From: Hymenopus coronatus
Lineage: Eukaryota > Arthropoda > Insecta > Mantodea > Hymenopodidae
Assembly: GCA_030762935.1 (NCBI GenBank)
Contig: CM060899.1
Coordinates: forward strand, 58,206,501-58,270,500
Length of the DNA: 64,000 bases
Direction: 5' to 3'
Part shown: positions 10,665 through 22,004 of the stretch, one piece after another
Layout of the letters: every line of letters starts with the position of its first letter
Numbering within the stretch: position 1 is the first letter of the stretch
Notes under the pieces: model-generated
Told to the model about the DNA's origin: nothing
What the model saw: the letters and a program-made list of their open reading frames with translations, nothing else
The model's database searches: none
Position numbers and translations under genes: made by a program

Positions 10665-11075
10665 CATTGGGAATAGCACCTAAAGTCCCTTTCATTCTGG
10701 ATGACATTTGCATAACTGGTTAGCCGTAAACACTTACTACATAAAAATGTAAATCTCCTTAAAAGATTCAATTTGTCATATACATTTCCAGGATAAGCCC
10801 TATTATTGTCTTCAATTTTAAAATATTTAAAACTTTTCTTAAATCCTTATCCGTTTCATATATCTTTTGTTTTACTCTCACACAAAGAGAACCGAACTTC
10901 AATGACAGTCGCATCGCGACAGCTTTTAAAAGATCTGACTGTGGCTTTATCCTAGTGTACTCCCTTATTTCTCTTCTACTTATAAGAAACTAAGTAAGAA
11001 GTCCATTTCTCGTAATGCTCATCTCGATTAGCATGGTAAAAGAATAATACTTTTTAGAATAGTTTGTTTGCAGTA
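10665..11075 (+). mobile_element. H1 3' half, right arm of a fold-back
   Basis: Begins GGGAATAGCACCTAAAGTCC. It runs through the AACTGGTTAGCCGTAA, TTTTAAAAGATCTGACT and CTCGATTAGCATGG blocks, then decays before the terminal hairpin. The hinge with 9428-10664 falls in the GGAATAGCCTC/GAGGCTATTCC segment. Confidence 0.6.
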
Positions 11076-11466
11076 ACATAGAGACTTTTGGATCCATGAT
11101 CATGGGCCATGGAATAGATCTGCAAAGGTTGCAGTGAGGGGCAGTGTTGTCGCGTATCATAGTTCTACTATTTTAAGTTTCCTAACTAGAAGGGTCAGTA
11201 TAAAATAACCACGCCCTGCTTATGAAGGGGTTGTGAACAAGGGCGTTGCCAGTTAGATAATCATGGGGCTAATACAGAAATCTCCAGGAAAACAATGGCT
11301 GCATCATTGTGGCACGTGACGGCACCTTATCCAGGCACAAACTACATCCGCTTCTTATATTCAGGGCCAGAACATAGCACTAACTTTATCATTGATAATT
11401 CCACTAGAGATGGATGAAACACGTAACCCTTGGGATGTATCAGGACTAATAAATGAAGAAATCTGC
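11076..11466. other. No gene seen
   Basis: Mixed-composition DNA with GGATCCATGATCATGGGCCATGG near 11089. No repeat family or convincing exon recognised. Confidence 0.4.
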
Positions 11467-12158
11467 TACATATATTTCTTTCTCTAGCTACAAACTGTTC
11501 TTACTAAAGATTATTATTTTATCTGCATCAACCGAGATAAACATTACCAGAATTGGTCTTATTACTTGCTTCCTTGTAAGTAGAAGGGAAATAAGGGGAT
11601 ACATTAGGCTAAAGCGATAGTCAAATCTTTTAAAAACTGTTCACATTGTCAAATAATGGAGGTTTGGTTCGCTTTGCATGGTGCCGTTTGAGAAAAGTTA
11701 ATTTTAAGTTGAAAGCTAACAAAGAATATGGTCAACTCGACAAGAAAACCGTATAAGACATAAATCATGTGTTTTAATGAGATCTACATTTTTTGTGCAG
11801 CAGTTTTTGTCTTCTACTAGGGTTTAACCGGTATGCAAAACTCATCCAGAATAAAGCGCTCTTCAGGGACTATTCCCAGAAAATCAAAATATACATTTTA
11901 TTTGTGATGTAAATATTTTAATATACGGTTTTCTAATCAAAAACGTTAGACCACTTTTGAGAGAAACAAAATGTTCCAACATTTTTCCATCTTTTAGTTT
12001 TTGAGCTATGCTGTCCAAGACAGATACATACACACGCGCCCACACTTTTATCAAAAAAAAAAAAAAAATTCGGGTTCAGGGAACTCAAAGCATATATTTC
12101 CAGTTAAATTTCAATATTGTGTTTTTGTGTGGAATACCTAACTTCTATGTCCACTATG
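11467..12158 (-). mobile_element. H1 copy, 5' terminus truncated
   Basis: The 3' end is worn (ATCTGCTACATATATTTCTTTCTC). The body is complete to CACTATGTA at 12158, inside the 5' palindrome. The next copy's 3' end (GTCTGATGTATTACATTC) starts there, so the last ~20 bp are missing. Confidence 0.65.
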
Positions 12159-12848
12159 TAAAGTCTGATGTATTACATTCTCATAGTTTCCCAGCTTATT
12201 CTGCAACAAATTATTCTTACAAAAGATTTTTCTTCTATCTACTTCATGCTCATCGAGATAAAAGTTAACACGAATGACTTTACTATGCGTTTTATGTAGG
12301 TACAAGAGAAATAAAGGATTACAGTAATTAAAGCGATAGTCAAACCTTTTAACAGCTGGTTGCTATGCGATGCTTGAAATTCCATATTTCTTGCATGGCT
12401 GGATGAAAAACAAAGAATAAAAAAAGAAAAGAATAATTTATCACTAGAGAGAAAATATATGCTTATGACAAATTGTGTGTTCTAACGAGATGTACATTTT
12501 TTGTGGTATAAGTTTTTGCCTATCTCTTACTGTTTAGCAGTTATACAAAAGTTATACCTGAAGTCATCAAGAATGAAAGGATCTTTAGAGGCTATTCCCA
12601 GAAAATTCAAAATACACCTTTTGTTTGTCAGGGAAATACCTTAAACATGTGACAATTAAAAATAGAAATCGTTAGTCATTGTTGAGGAAATCAAATTATC
12701 GAAAATATTCATTAAAAAGGTAGTTGGGGCGAGGAGTTTTTCTTGAAAATCTTCGTGTCGCATCCTTGGAAGATACTGAACTTAAATACCAAGTTTGATA
12801 TTTATCCGATTTTTCGTTTTTGAGCTATGCTGCCCACACAAAGAAACA

Positions 12849-12884
<36 letters not shown>

Positions 12885-13857
12885 TGTTTTTAAGAATGCT
12901 TATTACTTTCTCTACACTTACTATGTACATAGTGTATAGAGAAGGTATTGCATTCCACCCAAAAATTTTATACCGAGATTTCACCGTAATTACACATTTT
13001 GGGTCCTCCTGAATCCAAAAAACAAAGAAGCATTTTTTGAAAAAGGTCCGTGTGTGCATCTGTGTGTGTGCGTTTGTGTGCGCGCGCGCGTGTGGACAGC
13101 ATAGCTCAAAAACGAAAAGACCGATTAATACCAAGCAAATGGAAACATTTTCGTAAATGTTGATTTTCTCAAAAATGGCTCTAACGATTTTGATTAAAAT
13201 GTCGTATATTAAAGATATTTTACCTGACAAAACAAAATGTAGGTATATTGTGTATTTTCTGGGCAGAGCCTCTGAAGACTACTTTATTCTGGATGAATTT
13301 AACGGAATTTTTCATAACTGGCAAACTGCAAGAGATGGACAAAAACTTACCACACAAAAACTGTAGAGCACATAAAAACACACAAGTTATGTTATATAAT
13401 TTTTTTTCTTGGAGTTGATCGTTTTTGAGATATCCCTTGTTATTGGTTTCAGCTTTAAAAACTTGTTCTTTTCTCATACTGGAATTTGTCAACTCCTGTC
13501 CATGCAAAGGAATTTCAGTCACATAGCAACCAGCTTTTGACTAATACTTTAGCCTATGCTACTCCCTTATTCCCCTTCTACTTGCTAGGAAGCACTTAAT
13601 AAGATTATTTCTGCTAATTTTTTCTCAATTAGAAAGAAGTAAAAAGAATCATAAGCGTTTTAACAATAATTTGTTGCAGAAATGTATAGAAAGTCATGTG
13701 AATGGAGCACATAAGATCTGTTTTTATTCGGGGAGTCTCAAAACATATATTTCCGGTGAAATCTCGGTATTGAATTTTAGGGTGCAATACAGTACCTTAT
13801 CTATCCGCTATGTATATTATACATATATTGTACATACGTACTAGAGAAAGTAAAAAT
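12159..13857 (-). mobile_element. H1 copy interrupted by a nested H1
   Basis: Host pieces 12159-12903 and 13718-13857. The break is in the T-run of AATGCTT-TTTTTATTCGGGG, just past the CA tract. The 5' terminus (GAGAAAGTA, 13857) is intact, and its palindrome has grown by a TATATTATACATATATTGTA insertion. Confidence 0.7.
12904..13717 (+). mobile_element. H1 copy nested in H1 at a T-run
   Basis: Complete copy of about 814 bp: TACTTTCTCTACACTTAC at 12904, 3' end CATGTGAATGGAGCACATAAGAT at 13717. The microsatellite region is a complex GT/GC mix (13050-13095). The AAATACCAA/TTGGTATTT palindrome and the block after it are deleted (ATTAATACCAAGC|AAATGGAAAC). Confidence 0.75.
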
Positions 13858-13869
13858 TACCCTTATGCA

Positions 13870-14765
13870 TTGGAAAATTTAAACGAAAAACAAGGAATAT
13901 TTCGGAAACGGTTAGCTAAAAGAAACGAGTGTATTATATAAATTGCGTGTTTTAACGCGATATTCATGTTTTGTGGAGTAAGATTTTGTCTACCTCTTAC
14001 AGTTTACCAGTTATGCGAAAGGCATCCAGAATGAGTTATTCCCAGAAGATCAAAGACACACATTTTATTTACCATAAAATATTTAAAACATGTGGTATTT
14101 TAATAAAAATCTTAGAGCAATTTTTGAGAAAATCAACATTTTCGAAAATATCCCATGTCAAGGATAATGTGGAGCGGAGAATTTTCTTAAAAATCTTCGT
14201 CTCACACTCTTGAAAGGCCTCTCTTGCTTTCTTTCCTTATTTAGCCTCTTTTTGTGGATAGAAATTACACCCCCAGGACTTACTAGCCAGCACCTGAGGC
14301 CAGGCGGCTCTTGAGCAGAAGCTCTTCATCAGAGAGAAGACAGGACGGGTGATCAGCCGGATAATTGGTATGGAAGTGAGGAAGTGGATGAAATGAAATG
14401 ACGGTGAAGTGGATTAAAGAGCAAGTTGTGGAATGAATGACGGGGCAACCTGTAGAACCAATAGAAATGCCAGCAAGACGCCTTTTCGCGAACCACAAAT
14501 CCCACATGTGGTCCCCTGCGATCATCGAACTCATGCTGCCCGTGGAAGATACTGAATTTAAATATCAAGTTTGCTGTTTCATGGGCTTTTTGTTTTTGGA
14601 TTATGCTGTCCAGACACATACACACACGCAGACGTTTTTCTAAAAATGATTCTTATTTATGGGTCTTCAAAATATGTATTTCGGTGAAATCTGGCTCTCA
14701 AATTTTAGGGTGGAATATAATACCGTCTCTACCTACTTACTTTGTACCTTGTACATGGTAGGGTA
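13870..14765 (-). mobile_element. H1 body and 5' end split by SINE-B
   Basis: Pieces 13870-14217 (from AAACGAAAAACAAGGAATATTTC) and 14540-14765 (CGTGGAAGATACTGAATTTAAA to a worn ACTTTGTACCTTGTACATGG terminus), separated by a SINE-B-related insertion. The 3' third of the element is absent. Confidence 0.6.
14225..14538 (-). mobile_element. SINE-B copy, diverged
   Basis: Minus-strand head near 14500-14535 is worn (GATCATCGAACTCATG replaces a clean B box). Recognisable SINE-B blocks include ATCCCACATGTGG, GAGGAAGTGGATGAAATGAAATG, the CACAAATCCCAC context and ACACCCCCAGGACTTAC. The target duplication is not clear. Confidence 0.55.
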
Positions 14766-15745
14766 TGCAAAATATGCAATGATTATATAATTAATCACAA
14801 TCTTAAAAGTGTTGTTTAAAATTAGATCACCGCCTCTTGCCAACTGTCAAATCAGTACATGCTAAACGAATGAAGAATTGAATGTGTTACGGAATGTTAA
14901 TCGTTTCTATCAACGGTGAGAATTGAAAATAGTCAAAATAAGCTAAAACAAGAAAACAATTAACATAGGTACATTATTTTCAAGGACATCATTTATTTGA
15001 AAATCTACATCTCAATTGAATTTACCACGATGTACTATGAGAAAATAAATAAATAAAACATTTAAAAAAGCTGCTTGCAATAAGTTGATGGAAGCATATA
15101 TACAACACGCCTTGGAAATGTGCATAGATTAGGGAATTGCTACTCTAGCAGGCACTTAAGGATATATTATCCGGATTTCGAGGCCAATTTCGGAACTGAA
15201 TTAGGACGCATAGATGAAAGAGACGGTTGGAGCAGGGGAGGTATTGGGTGGTGGAGTGAGGCAAGGACAACTTTCCGTGCATGTCTCTTCAGGGCCATTT
15301 TCCCCCATGCTTGTATAGCACTCTATGTTGTCTGTAGGGAGACTCAAACGATCTGAACTTGAAACAGGTCAGCAAACACAAAAACCGCCCTTGTTCTTTC
15401 CTCGAAAAGCTTAATTCCACATTCCCAAGCGTTGCTCCAGGCTGTCCGCTAAAAACCGGGGTAACGGCGTGTCTGGGGGAAGCTGAGTTATATGTCCTTC
15501 TTGGCAAGTTAATGGACACAGCATCTAACATTTGTATTCGATTTGAATGACACAGTTATGAGCTTAATAGTATTTTACCCAACAACTGGGTCACCTTGAG
15601 TGCGACAATTTTCACGAGATTATCCATCAGTTGAATACAACCTTTTATGCAATTTTAGCATTATAAATTGTAGGAAATAAATTCTGAAATAATTCGCTGA
15701 CGTAAGAGGGCACCTTTATATGTTCGCTAGTTGTATGTACATTTT
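14766..15745. other. No repeat family or gene recognised
   Basis: About 980 bp apparently unique in the window. Frames of 63-80 codons overlap on both strands at 15120-15550, without splice or motif support. Confidence 0.4.
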
Positions 15746-15966
15746 TACTTTCTCTACACGTACCTACTATGACATAGTGTATAAGAATGTGTTGTAATGC
15801 ACCCAAAAATTCGATATCGAGTTTTCACCAGAAATACATGTTTCGGGGCCACCCTGAATACAAAAAAAAAAAAAAAAACATTTTCAGAAAAAGGTCTGTG
15901 TGTGTGCGTGTGTGCGTCTGTGTGTCTGTGGACAGCATAACTCAAAAACGAAAAGACCATTAAGTA
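15746..15966 (+). mobile_element. H1 5'-end fragment, 220 bp
   Basis: TACTTTCTCTACACGTAC terminus, palindrome slightly damaged (ACCTACTATGACATAGTG), A-run and GT tract present. It stops at CGAAAAGACCATTAA, just before the ATACCAA palindrome. Confidence 0.7.
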
Positions 15967-16499
15967 TTTTCATAGTAAAGAAACATCTTTTAGGCATTTT
16001 GTATTTCCTGCATTTGAACGTACACATCGATAACTATAATATAGGATTGAGCTAGCAATTATTATATATCCTAGTTGACCGGAAGTTTAATCGACTTTTG
16101 CGAGACTATCGAATGGCGATGAGAAGTTGCAGGAAACATAAAGCGGTTTATAGAAGCATTAACTTAGCCCTTCTGTTGTGGCTGGCAGGTGATGTCCCCC
16201 TAAGGAGGGAGAAAAACACCATTCCCCGGTAGCACTGGCAGAGTTCCGGTCTGCACCGGATATCAACTTCACCAGAGGCATGGGGCGGAATTGCCAGTCC
16301 ACTTAGACCGTTCATGACTCAGTGGCCATCTGCATCCTTAACTTTCTTGTCTTTTTTTGAAATACCAACATTATTTAGGTTCTAAATGCGTTTGTATTTT
16401 ACTCAAGGTAAAGTTATTACGTCACTATGACTACATTTTAAGAAATAACACTCAATATAATAAAAAAGATGCAAAACTGAAATGTATTAATTTATAAAA
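15967..16499. other. Unassigned, with a possible SINE-C fragment
   Basis: At about 16190-16345 the block TTCATGACTCAGTGGCC matches the SINE-C end at 59850-59870 (TTCATGACTCAGCGGCC), in a GC-rich island. The rest is unassigned. Confidence 0.35.
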
Positions 16500-18279
16500 A
16501 TCTTATGTGTTACATTCACATCTCTACTTCGCTGTAACAAAGTATTATTAACAAGCTTATTACCTTCTCGATACGTACTATGTACATAGTGTATAGAGAA
16601 GGTATTGTATTGCACCCAAAAATTCGAAACCGAGATTTCACCAAAAATTCATGTCTTGAGAATCCTTGAACCCAAAACAAGCATTTTTAGAAAAAATTTC
16701 GTGTGTGTCTGTGTGTATGTGTGTGTGTCTGTGGGCAGCATAGCTCAAAAACTAAAAGACCGTTAAAGTCCAAACTTGTTATTTGAGTTTGATATCTTCC
16801 AAGGATGAGACACGAAGATTTTGAAAAAAATCCCCCTACCCCAAACTACCCTTTACATGGAAAAAAATTTCTAAAGTTTTGATTTTCTTAAAAATGGCTC
16901 TAAAGATTTTGATTAAAATGCCGTATATTAAATATATTTACCTTACAAATAAAATGTATATTTTGAATTTTCTGGGAATAGCCTCTGAAGACTACTTTAT
17001 TCTGGATGAACTTTACGGAATTGTGCACAACTGGTAAACCGTAAGAGATGGACAAAAACTTACTTCACAGAAAATGTAGCTCACAATAAAACACACAATT
17101 TATGTGCTATACATTTTTTTCGTTGAGTTGATCATTTTTAAGATATTCCTGGTTTTTCATTTCAGCTTTGAAAAACAGTTTTCTCATACATGAATTTGTT
17201 AACTCCTGTCCATACAAATAAAGGAACTTCAGTTACATAGCAACCAGCTTTTGACTATCACTGTAACCTATGGTGCTCCCTCATTTCGGTTCTACTTACA
17301 AGGAAGCAAGCAATAAGACTATCTCTGCTAATTGTTCTCGATTAGCATGAAGTAAATAGAAGCATAAGATTTTTAACTACAACTTGTTGCAGAGCTGTAG
17401 AGAAAGTCATGTGAAGGAACACATCAGATTTTTTTTTCTATCTATTTAATGCTAAAACTTAACAGAAATGGGTTTATTACTAGTTTTTTTATAAGTAGAA
17501 GGAAATAAGGGTTTACATTGGGCTAATCCAACAGTCAAATGTTTTAAAATGTGGATACTATGGGATTGAAATCCGTTTCTTGGCGTGGACATGCGTTGAT
17601 AAGTTCCCGTATGATAAAAGTTTAAGTATTATAAAACTGAAATCAATAACAAGGAATATCTCGAAAACAGCCAACTCCACGAAAAAAAAAATGTATATGT
17701 CATAAAATGTGTGTTTTATCGTGATCTGCATTTTTGTGTAGTAAGTTTTTGTCCATCTCTTACGGTTTACCAGTTAGCAAAATTCAATAAAAATCATCCA
17801 GAATAAAGAGGTATTTAGAGGCTATTCCCAGAAAATTCAACATATACATTTTATTTGGCATATAAATATTTTACATATAAGAGATGTTAATCAAAATCGT
17901 TAGCCATTTTTGAGAAAATCAAAATGTTAGTTTTTTCCCATGTAAAGCGTAGTTGGGTGTGGGGGATTTTCTTGGAAATCTTTGTGTGGCATCTTGGAAG
18001 ATCTCAAACTTATATACCAAGTTTGGTATTTAATGGTCTTTTCGTTTTTGAGCTGCACTGTCCACAGGCGCGCGCGCGCACACACGCACACATACACACA
18101 CAGACCACACATGTACACACAGACCACACATGTACACACACGGACCTTTTTCGAAAAATATTCTTTTTATACAGGGGGACCCAAAACATGTATTTCCGGT
18201 GAAATCTCGGTATCGAATTTTTGGGTGGAGTGCAATACCTTCTCTATACACTATGTGCATAGTACGTGTAGAGAAAGTA
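16500..18279 (-). mobile_element. H1 copy interrupted by a nested H1
   Basis: Host pieces 16500-16560 and 17430-18279. The break is within AAGCTTATT-TTTCTATCTA close to the host's 3' end. The 5' part carries a CA/GC tract with an internal duplication (CAGACCACACATGTACACA twice, 18101-18139) and an intact terminus at 18279. Confidence 0.75.
16561..17429 (+). mobile_element. H1 copy nested in H1 at a T-run
   Basis: TACCTTCTCGATACGTACTATG at 16561 to CATGTGAAGGAACACATCAGAT at 17429, about 869 bp. The T-run straddles the junction, so each end is known to within a few T residues. No duplication longer than the T-run is visible. Confidence 0.8.
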
Positions 18280-18575
18280 AAAAAAGACTATTATTTGTGA
18301 ATAGGTGTTTGTACACGAGCACGCAAGCGCGAGTGTTCTAATTTCTCATGAGCAAATAATAGTCTAATAAGCCTAAGTATGTGCTTTATCCTACTTTAAT
18401 ATCAACTGAAATATTCATATATTTAATAGCAATAATGTTATTAGAGTCATCGTTACGACGAATTGAAGTTTAGGCGTGACGTAGGTAATGCTTTGTTCGT
18501 TCGTTGCTACGTAACCCCGCCGGAATAAACAGTTTCAATTCCGGTTGTTTAAACCGCACCAAATAAGAATTAAAA
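18280..18575. other. No gene seen
   Basis: About 300 bp between two same-strand H1 copies. ACTATTATTTG at 18288 and CAAATAATAGTCT near 18355 form a short inverted repeat around 60 bp. Confidence 0.4.
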
Positions 18576-19505
18576 ATCTGATGTGTACCATTTACATGAC
18601 TTTCTCCATATCCCTACAACAAATAATTCTTAAAAAGCCTATACTTCTATTTACTTTATGCTAATCAGAAAAAATTAGCAGAAATAGTCTTATTACTCAC
18701 TTCCTAGTAAGTAGAAGTGAAATAAGGGACAACCGTAGGTTAAAGTGATAGTCAAAAACTGGTTGCTATGTCAATGAAGTTCCTTTGTTTATATGGATAG
18801 GAGTTGACAAGTTCCTGTACGAGAAAAGTATACGTTTTTCATAGCAGAAACTAAAAATAAGGAATATCACAAAAACGACGAACTCCACGAAAAAAATGTA
18901 TACAGCATAAATTGTGTGTTTTAATGTGCTCTACAGTTTTTGTATAGTATGTTTTTGTCCATCTCTTACGGTTTAGCAGTTATTAAAATTTTAGTAAAAT
19001 TCATTCAGAATAAACTACTCTTCAGAGGCTATTCCCAGAAAATTCAAGATATACATTTCATTTGTGAGGTAAATATGTTTAATATCCGAAATTTTAATCA
19101 AAATCGTTAGAGCCATTTTTGAGAAAATCAAAATTTTCGAAAAATGTTCCATGTGAAGGGTAGTTAGGGGTAGGGGGATTTTTCTCAAAATCTTCGTGTC
19201 GCATCCCTGGAAGATACTAAACTTAAATACCAAGTTTGGTATTTAACCGACCTTTTTTTGAGTTATCGTGTTCACAGACACACGGACACATATACACGCA
19301 TGGACCTTTTTGTGAAAATGCTTTTTTTGGATATTGGTGACCCTAAAACATATATTTCCGGTGAAATCTCGGTATCGAATTTTTGGGTGGAGTGCAATAC
19401 TTTCTCTATACACTATGTACATAGTGCATATGGAGAAAGATACACTATGTACATAGTGCATATGGAGAAAGATACACTATATACATAGTGCGTATGGAGA
19501 AAGTA
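18576..19505 (-). mobile_element. H1 element, near-complete reference copy
   Basis: Best reference copy of the family, about 930 bp and non-coding. Read on the minus strand from 19505: TACTTTCTC terminus, CTATGTACATAG palindrome, block ending CCACCCAAAAATTCGATACCG, short GT-rich tract, AAATACCAA/TTGGTATTT palindrome, a body including CTGGGAATAGCCTCTGAAGA, and near 18576 the inverted motif GTAGAGAAAGT-like, a 5-bp-stem hairpin (ATGTG...CACAT) and ATCAGAT. The 11-bp terminal repeat sits flush at the 5' end but about 23 bp inside the 3' end. That asymmetry plus a 3' hairpin is the known layout of Helentron / HINE rolling-circle elements. No open frame suggests a protein. The 5' end carries three copies of a 32-bp terminal unit (19408-19505). 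Flanks are A/T rich with no evident target duplication. A MITE of another class is the main alternative. Confidence 0.75.
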
Positions 19506-19853
19506 AAAAAGCTATACTTAGTTTGTTACTCGGTAAGTCGAAGGACTTACGTGACAAGAAATTTTCATTATTTAAAAAATAGGAAGCTGCCAAACGAATT
19601 AAAATAATTTACAATGAAATAAAGCACTCTATTTCACAGTGAAATAATGACTATTTTTATTGTTTTATGGGAAACAAGAAATGTATACATGAAGTCAATA
19701 GGATATGATAAATTATATTATACAAGGATATAGTTGTTATAAAAGAAACAAAAGCAACAAGTCAATTTAGTTGGCCATGAACAGTTGTTTCAAACAAATT
19801 TGCATTACCGTTATATTTATATAAAATTGGTGCAGTGGAAATCGGAAAAAAAA
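19506..19853. other. No gene seen
   Basis: AT-rich spacer between two same-strand H1 copies. Nothing recognised. Confidence 0.4.
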
Positions 19854-20712
19854 ATCTGATGTGTTCCATTTATATGCCTTTCTCTACTTATTCAAATTAC
19901 TCTTACAAAAGATTATTCTTTTATCTGCTTCATGCTAATCAAGATAAGCATTAGCATAAACTGTCATATTACTTAGTTCCTTAGGAGCTGAAGGGCTATA
20001 AGGGAATACACTAGGCTAAAGCGATAGCCAAATATTTTAAAATTTGGTTGCTATGTGATTGAAATTCAGTTCTCTTTGCACATGACCAGGAGTAAACCAA
20101 AATAACGATGGTTGACAAGTTCTTGTTTGAGAAAAGTAAGTGTTTTAACATTGAAACCAATAAGCAATATTTCGGAAAAGGTTAAAGCAACTATATATAT
20201 ATCTCACAGTGTGTTTTAACGAGATATAACATTTTTGTGGATTAAGTTTTTGTTCGTCTCTTACAGTTTACCATTTATACAAAAATCATCCAGAATGATG
20301 AATGCTTCAGAGGGTATTCCCAGACAATTATACATTTTATTTGTCATATAAGTATCTTTAATATACGATATATTAATCAAAGTTGTTAGAGCCATTTTTG
20401 AGAAAATCAACATTTTAAAAATGTTTTCATGTAAAGGGTAGTTTGGAGTAGAAGGATTTTCTTGGAAATCTTCGTATCACATCCTTGGAAGGTGCTGAAC
20501 TTAAATGCCAAGTTTGATATTTTACCGACTTTTCGTTTTCAATAAATACCCTATTCACAATATACCAACACAGAAATTAACCCTGTTTTAAATTTTTTTT
20601 TTTGGATACCTGGCACCATAAAATGTGTATCTCCAATGAAAACTGGATTTCGAATTTTTGAGTGGAATGCAATACCTTCTTTACCTATTTATTTCGTACG
20701 AAGTAGTGAAAA
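19854..20712 (-). mobile_element. H1 copy, 5' end worn
   Basis: 3' terminus ATCTGATGTGTTCCATTTATATG at 19854. The body has clear blocks to GAATTTTTGAGTGGAATGCAATACC. The 5' terminus is decayed (TTCGTACGAAGTAGTGAAAATTA). The CA tract is missing. Confidence 0.7.
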
Positions 20713-21199
20713 TTAAAATAGGCAGTAGAAGAATAAGCATTTGTAAGAATAACTTGTAAAAAAGTGAGTGGAGAAAGGCATTTGAATGTTACCAATCAAA
20801 TTTTCCCCCCGGAATGTTTTGAAATGGAGGAATGAGCTCCTGCAAGTACCCTGCGAGAGTGACTTTGAGGGCAGTGTCTGCGTTTGTATCCGGGATCCTT
20901 TGCCTCGGGGGATACACGCGTAAACCCAGTTGTGTAACTTGCACGACCTTGCCAGCCGACTTTCAGCAACCTGGATGATACAAATCAGATGTATGAACCG
21001 GTGACCTTCTCTTACTTCAACAATGATTTGTCCTTGAGTGTCTCAACTTTTACCTTTGTTTACTCAACTTTCTTAGGAAAGAAGATAACAGTTAGTAGAC
21101 GTTGTAGTAGTAATATTAGGATTAGGCCCTTTGCGTTCTACGTGACTCCTGGGAGGAAGAGATGAGGGTAGAGACTCAGACTACGACCAGATGCGGATG
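20713..21199. other. No gene seen
   Basis: Unassigned. A GC-richer block at 20820-21010 has no recognised family. Confidence 0.35.
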
Positions 21200-21640
21200 A
21201 CGATGGACACAAGTATGGACAGGGTGAGAAACAATTACACATTGATCGCCTCTGACGCCCCCCGGTCCCTGCTCACGAACCCCGAGCCTCCAGTGGTCCC
21301 CTCGAGAAAGCCTGGGCACGAAAGCCCCAAATCCGACCTCAATCGAACGATACCGAATGACGCCAGGTAAAACCCTTTACAAATTGTAAGCCTCTTCCGC
21401 TGCGACCCGCCGAGCACCTTCACCTGTTTCGTCAACCCTAAAAGAAATGACAAACAAAAACTGGGAACAGGAAATGGTGTACGGGAAATTTCGGGGTATG
21501 GAAGGAACCTTCCCAGCCTTCGTCTGGCGAAGCCATCCCGCTCGGTAGTGGTGGTGGTGGTTGTTTTTGGGCACGGGGAAATCTTAGAAAGACTCCCAAA
21601 GGTGGGTTGGAGTCTCACCAACTAAAAATCCCCTGCAAAC
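21200..21640 (-). mobile_element. SINE-E-related repeat
   Basis: Shares with 4601-5072, in the same order, CACGAACCCCGAGCC, the CGACCCGCCG context, GGAACAGGAAATGGTG and GGAACCTTCCCAGCCTTCG (compare GGAACATTACCAGCATTTG). The head is replaced by a (GGT)n-containing stretch at 21547-21562. Confidence 0.5.
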
Positions 21641-22004
21641 CATGATTAACTCTTTCTTAGGACCTCCTGGCGGTATTACTTCAAGTAGATGTGGCTGTGG
21701 ATGGTGTGCTTACCAGTGTGTCAATATCATCCTTATATAGGTATATTATTAGTCACTAATTTATCTCCTCTTAATGTACATAATGTTTCTGGGTATTCTT
21801 GGCCGAGTCCAGCATTTTTAGGAACAAGGTTTGTCGGTGTAACTTTGCATATTTGATTTTCTAATTCGCTTTTCTCTCTATACCATCCTAACATACAAAA
21901 CATGTGTGTTTCGCGGTATCCTTCTGACCACAGTATAAACACTCGACTGTTTCAAACGATGTAGGTATGCTTTATAGTAACAGCAACAACAGTTAGGTAT
22001 ATGC

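Noticed and set aside
18576..19505. Canonical Helitron with CTRR 3' end and A|T insertion
   Set aside because: The H1 end after the hairpin is ATCAGAT followed by T-run, not CTRR; the asymmetric terminal repeats fit Helentrons better.
21235..21621. 128-codon minus-strand frame
   Set aside because: It falls within a SINE-E-like repeat and includes a threonine run from a GGT microsatellite; no protein motif.
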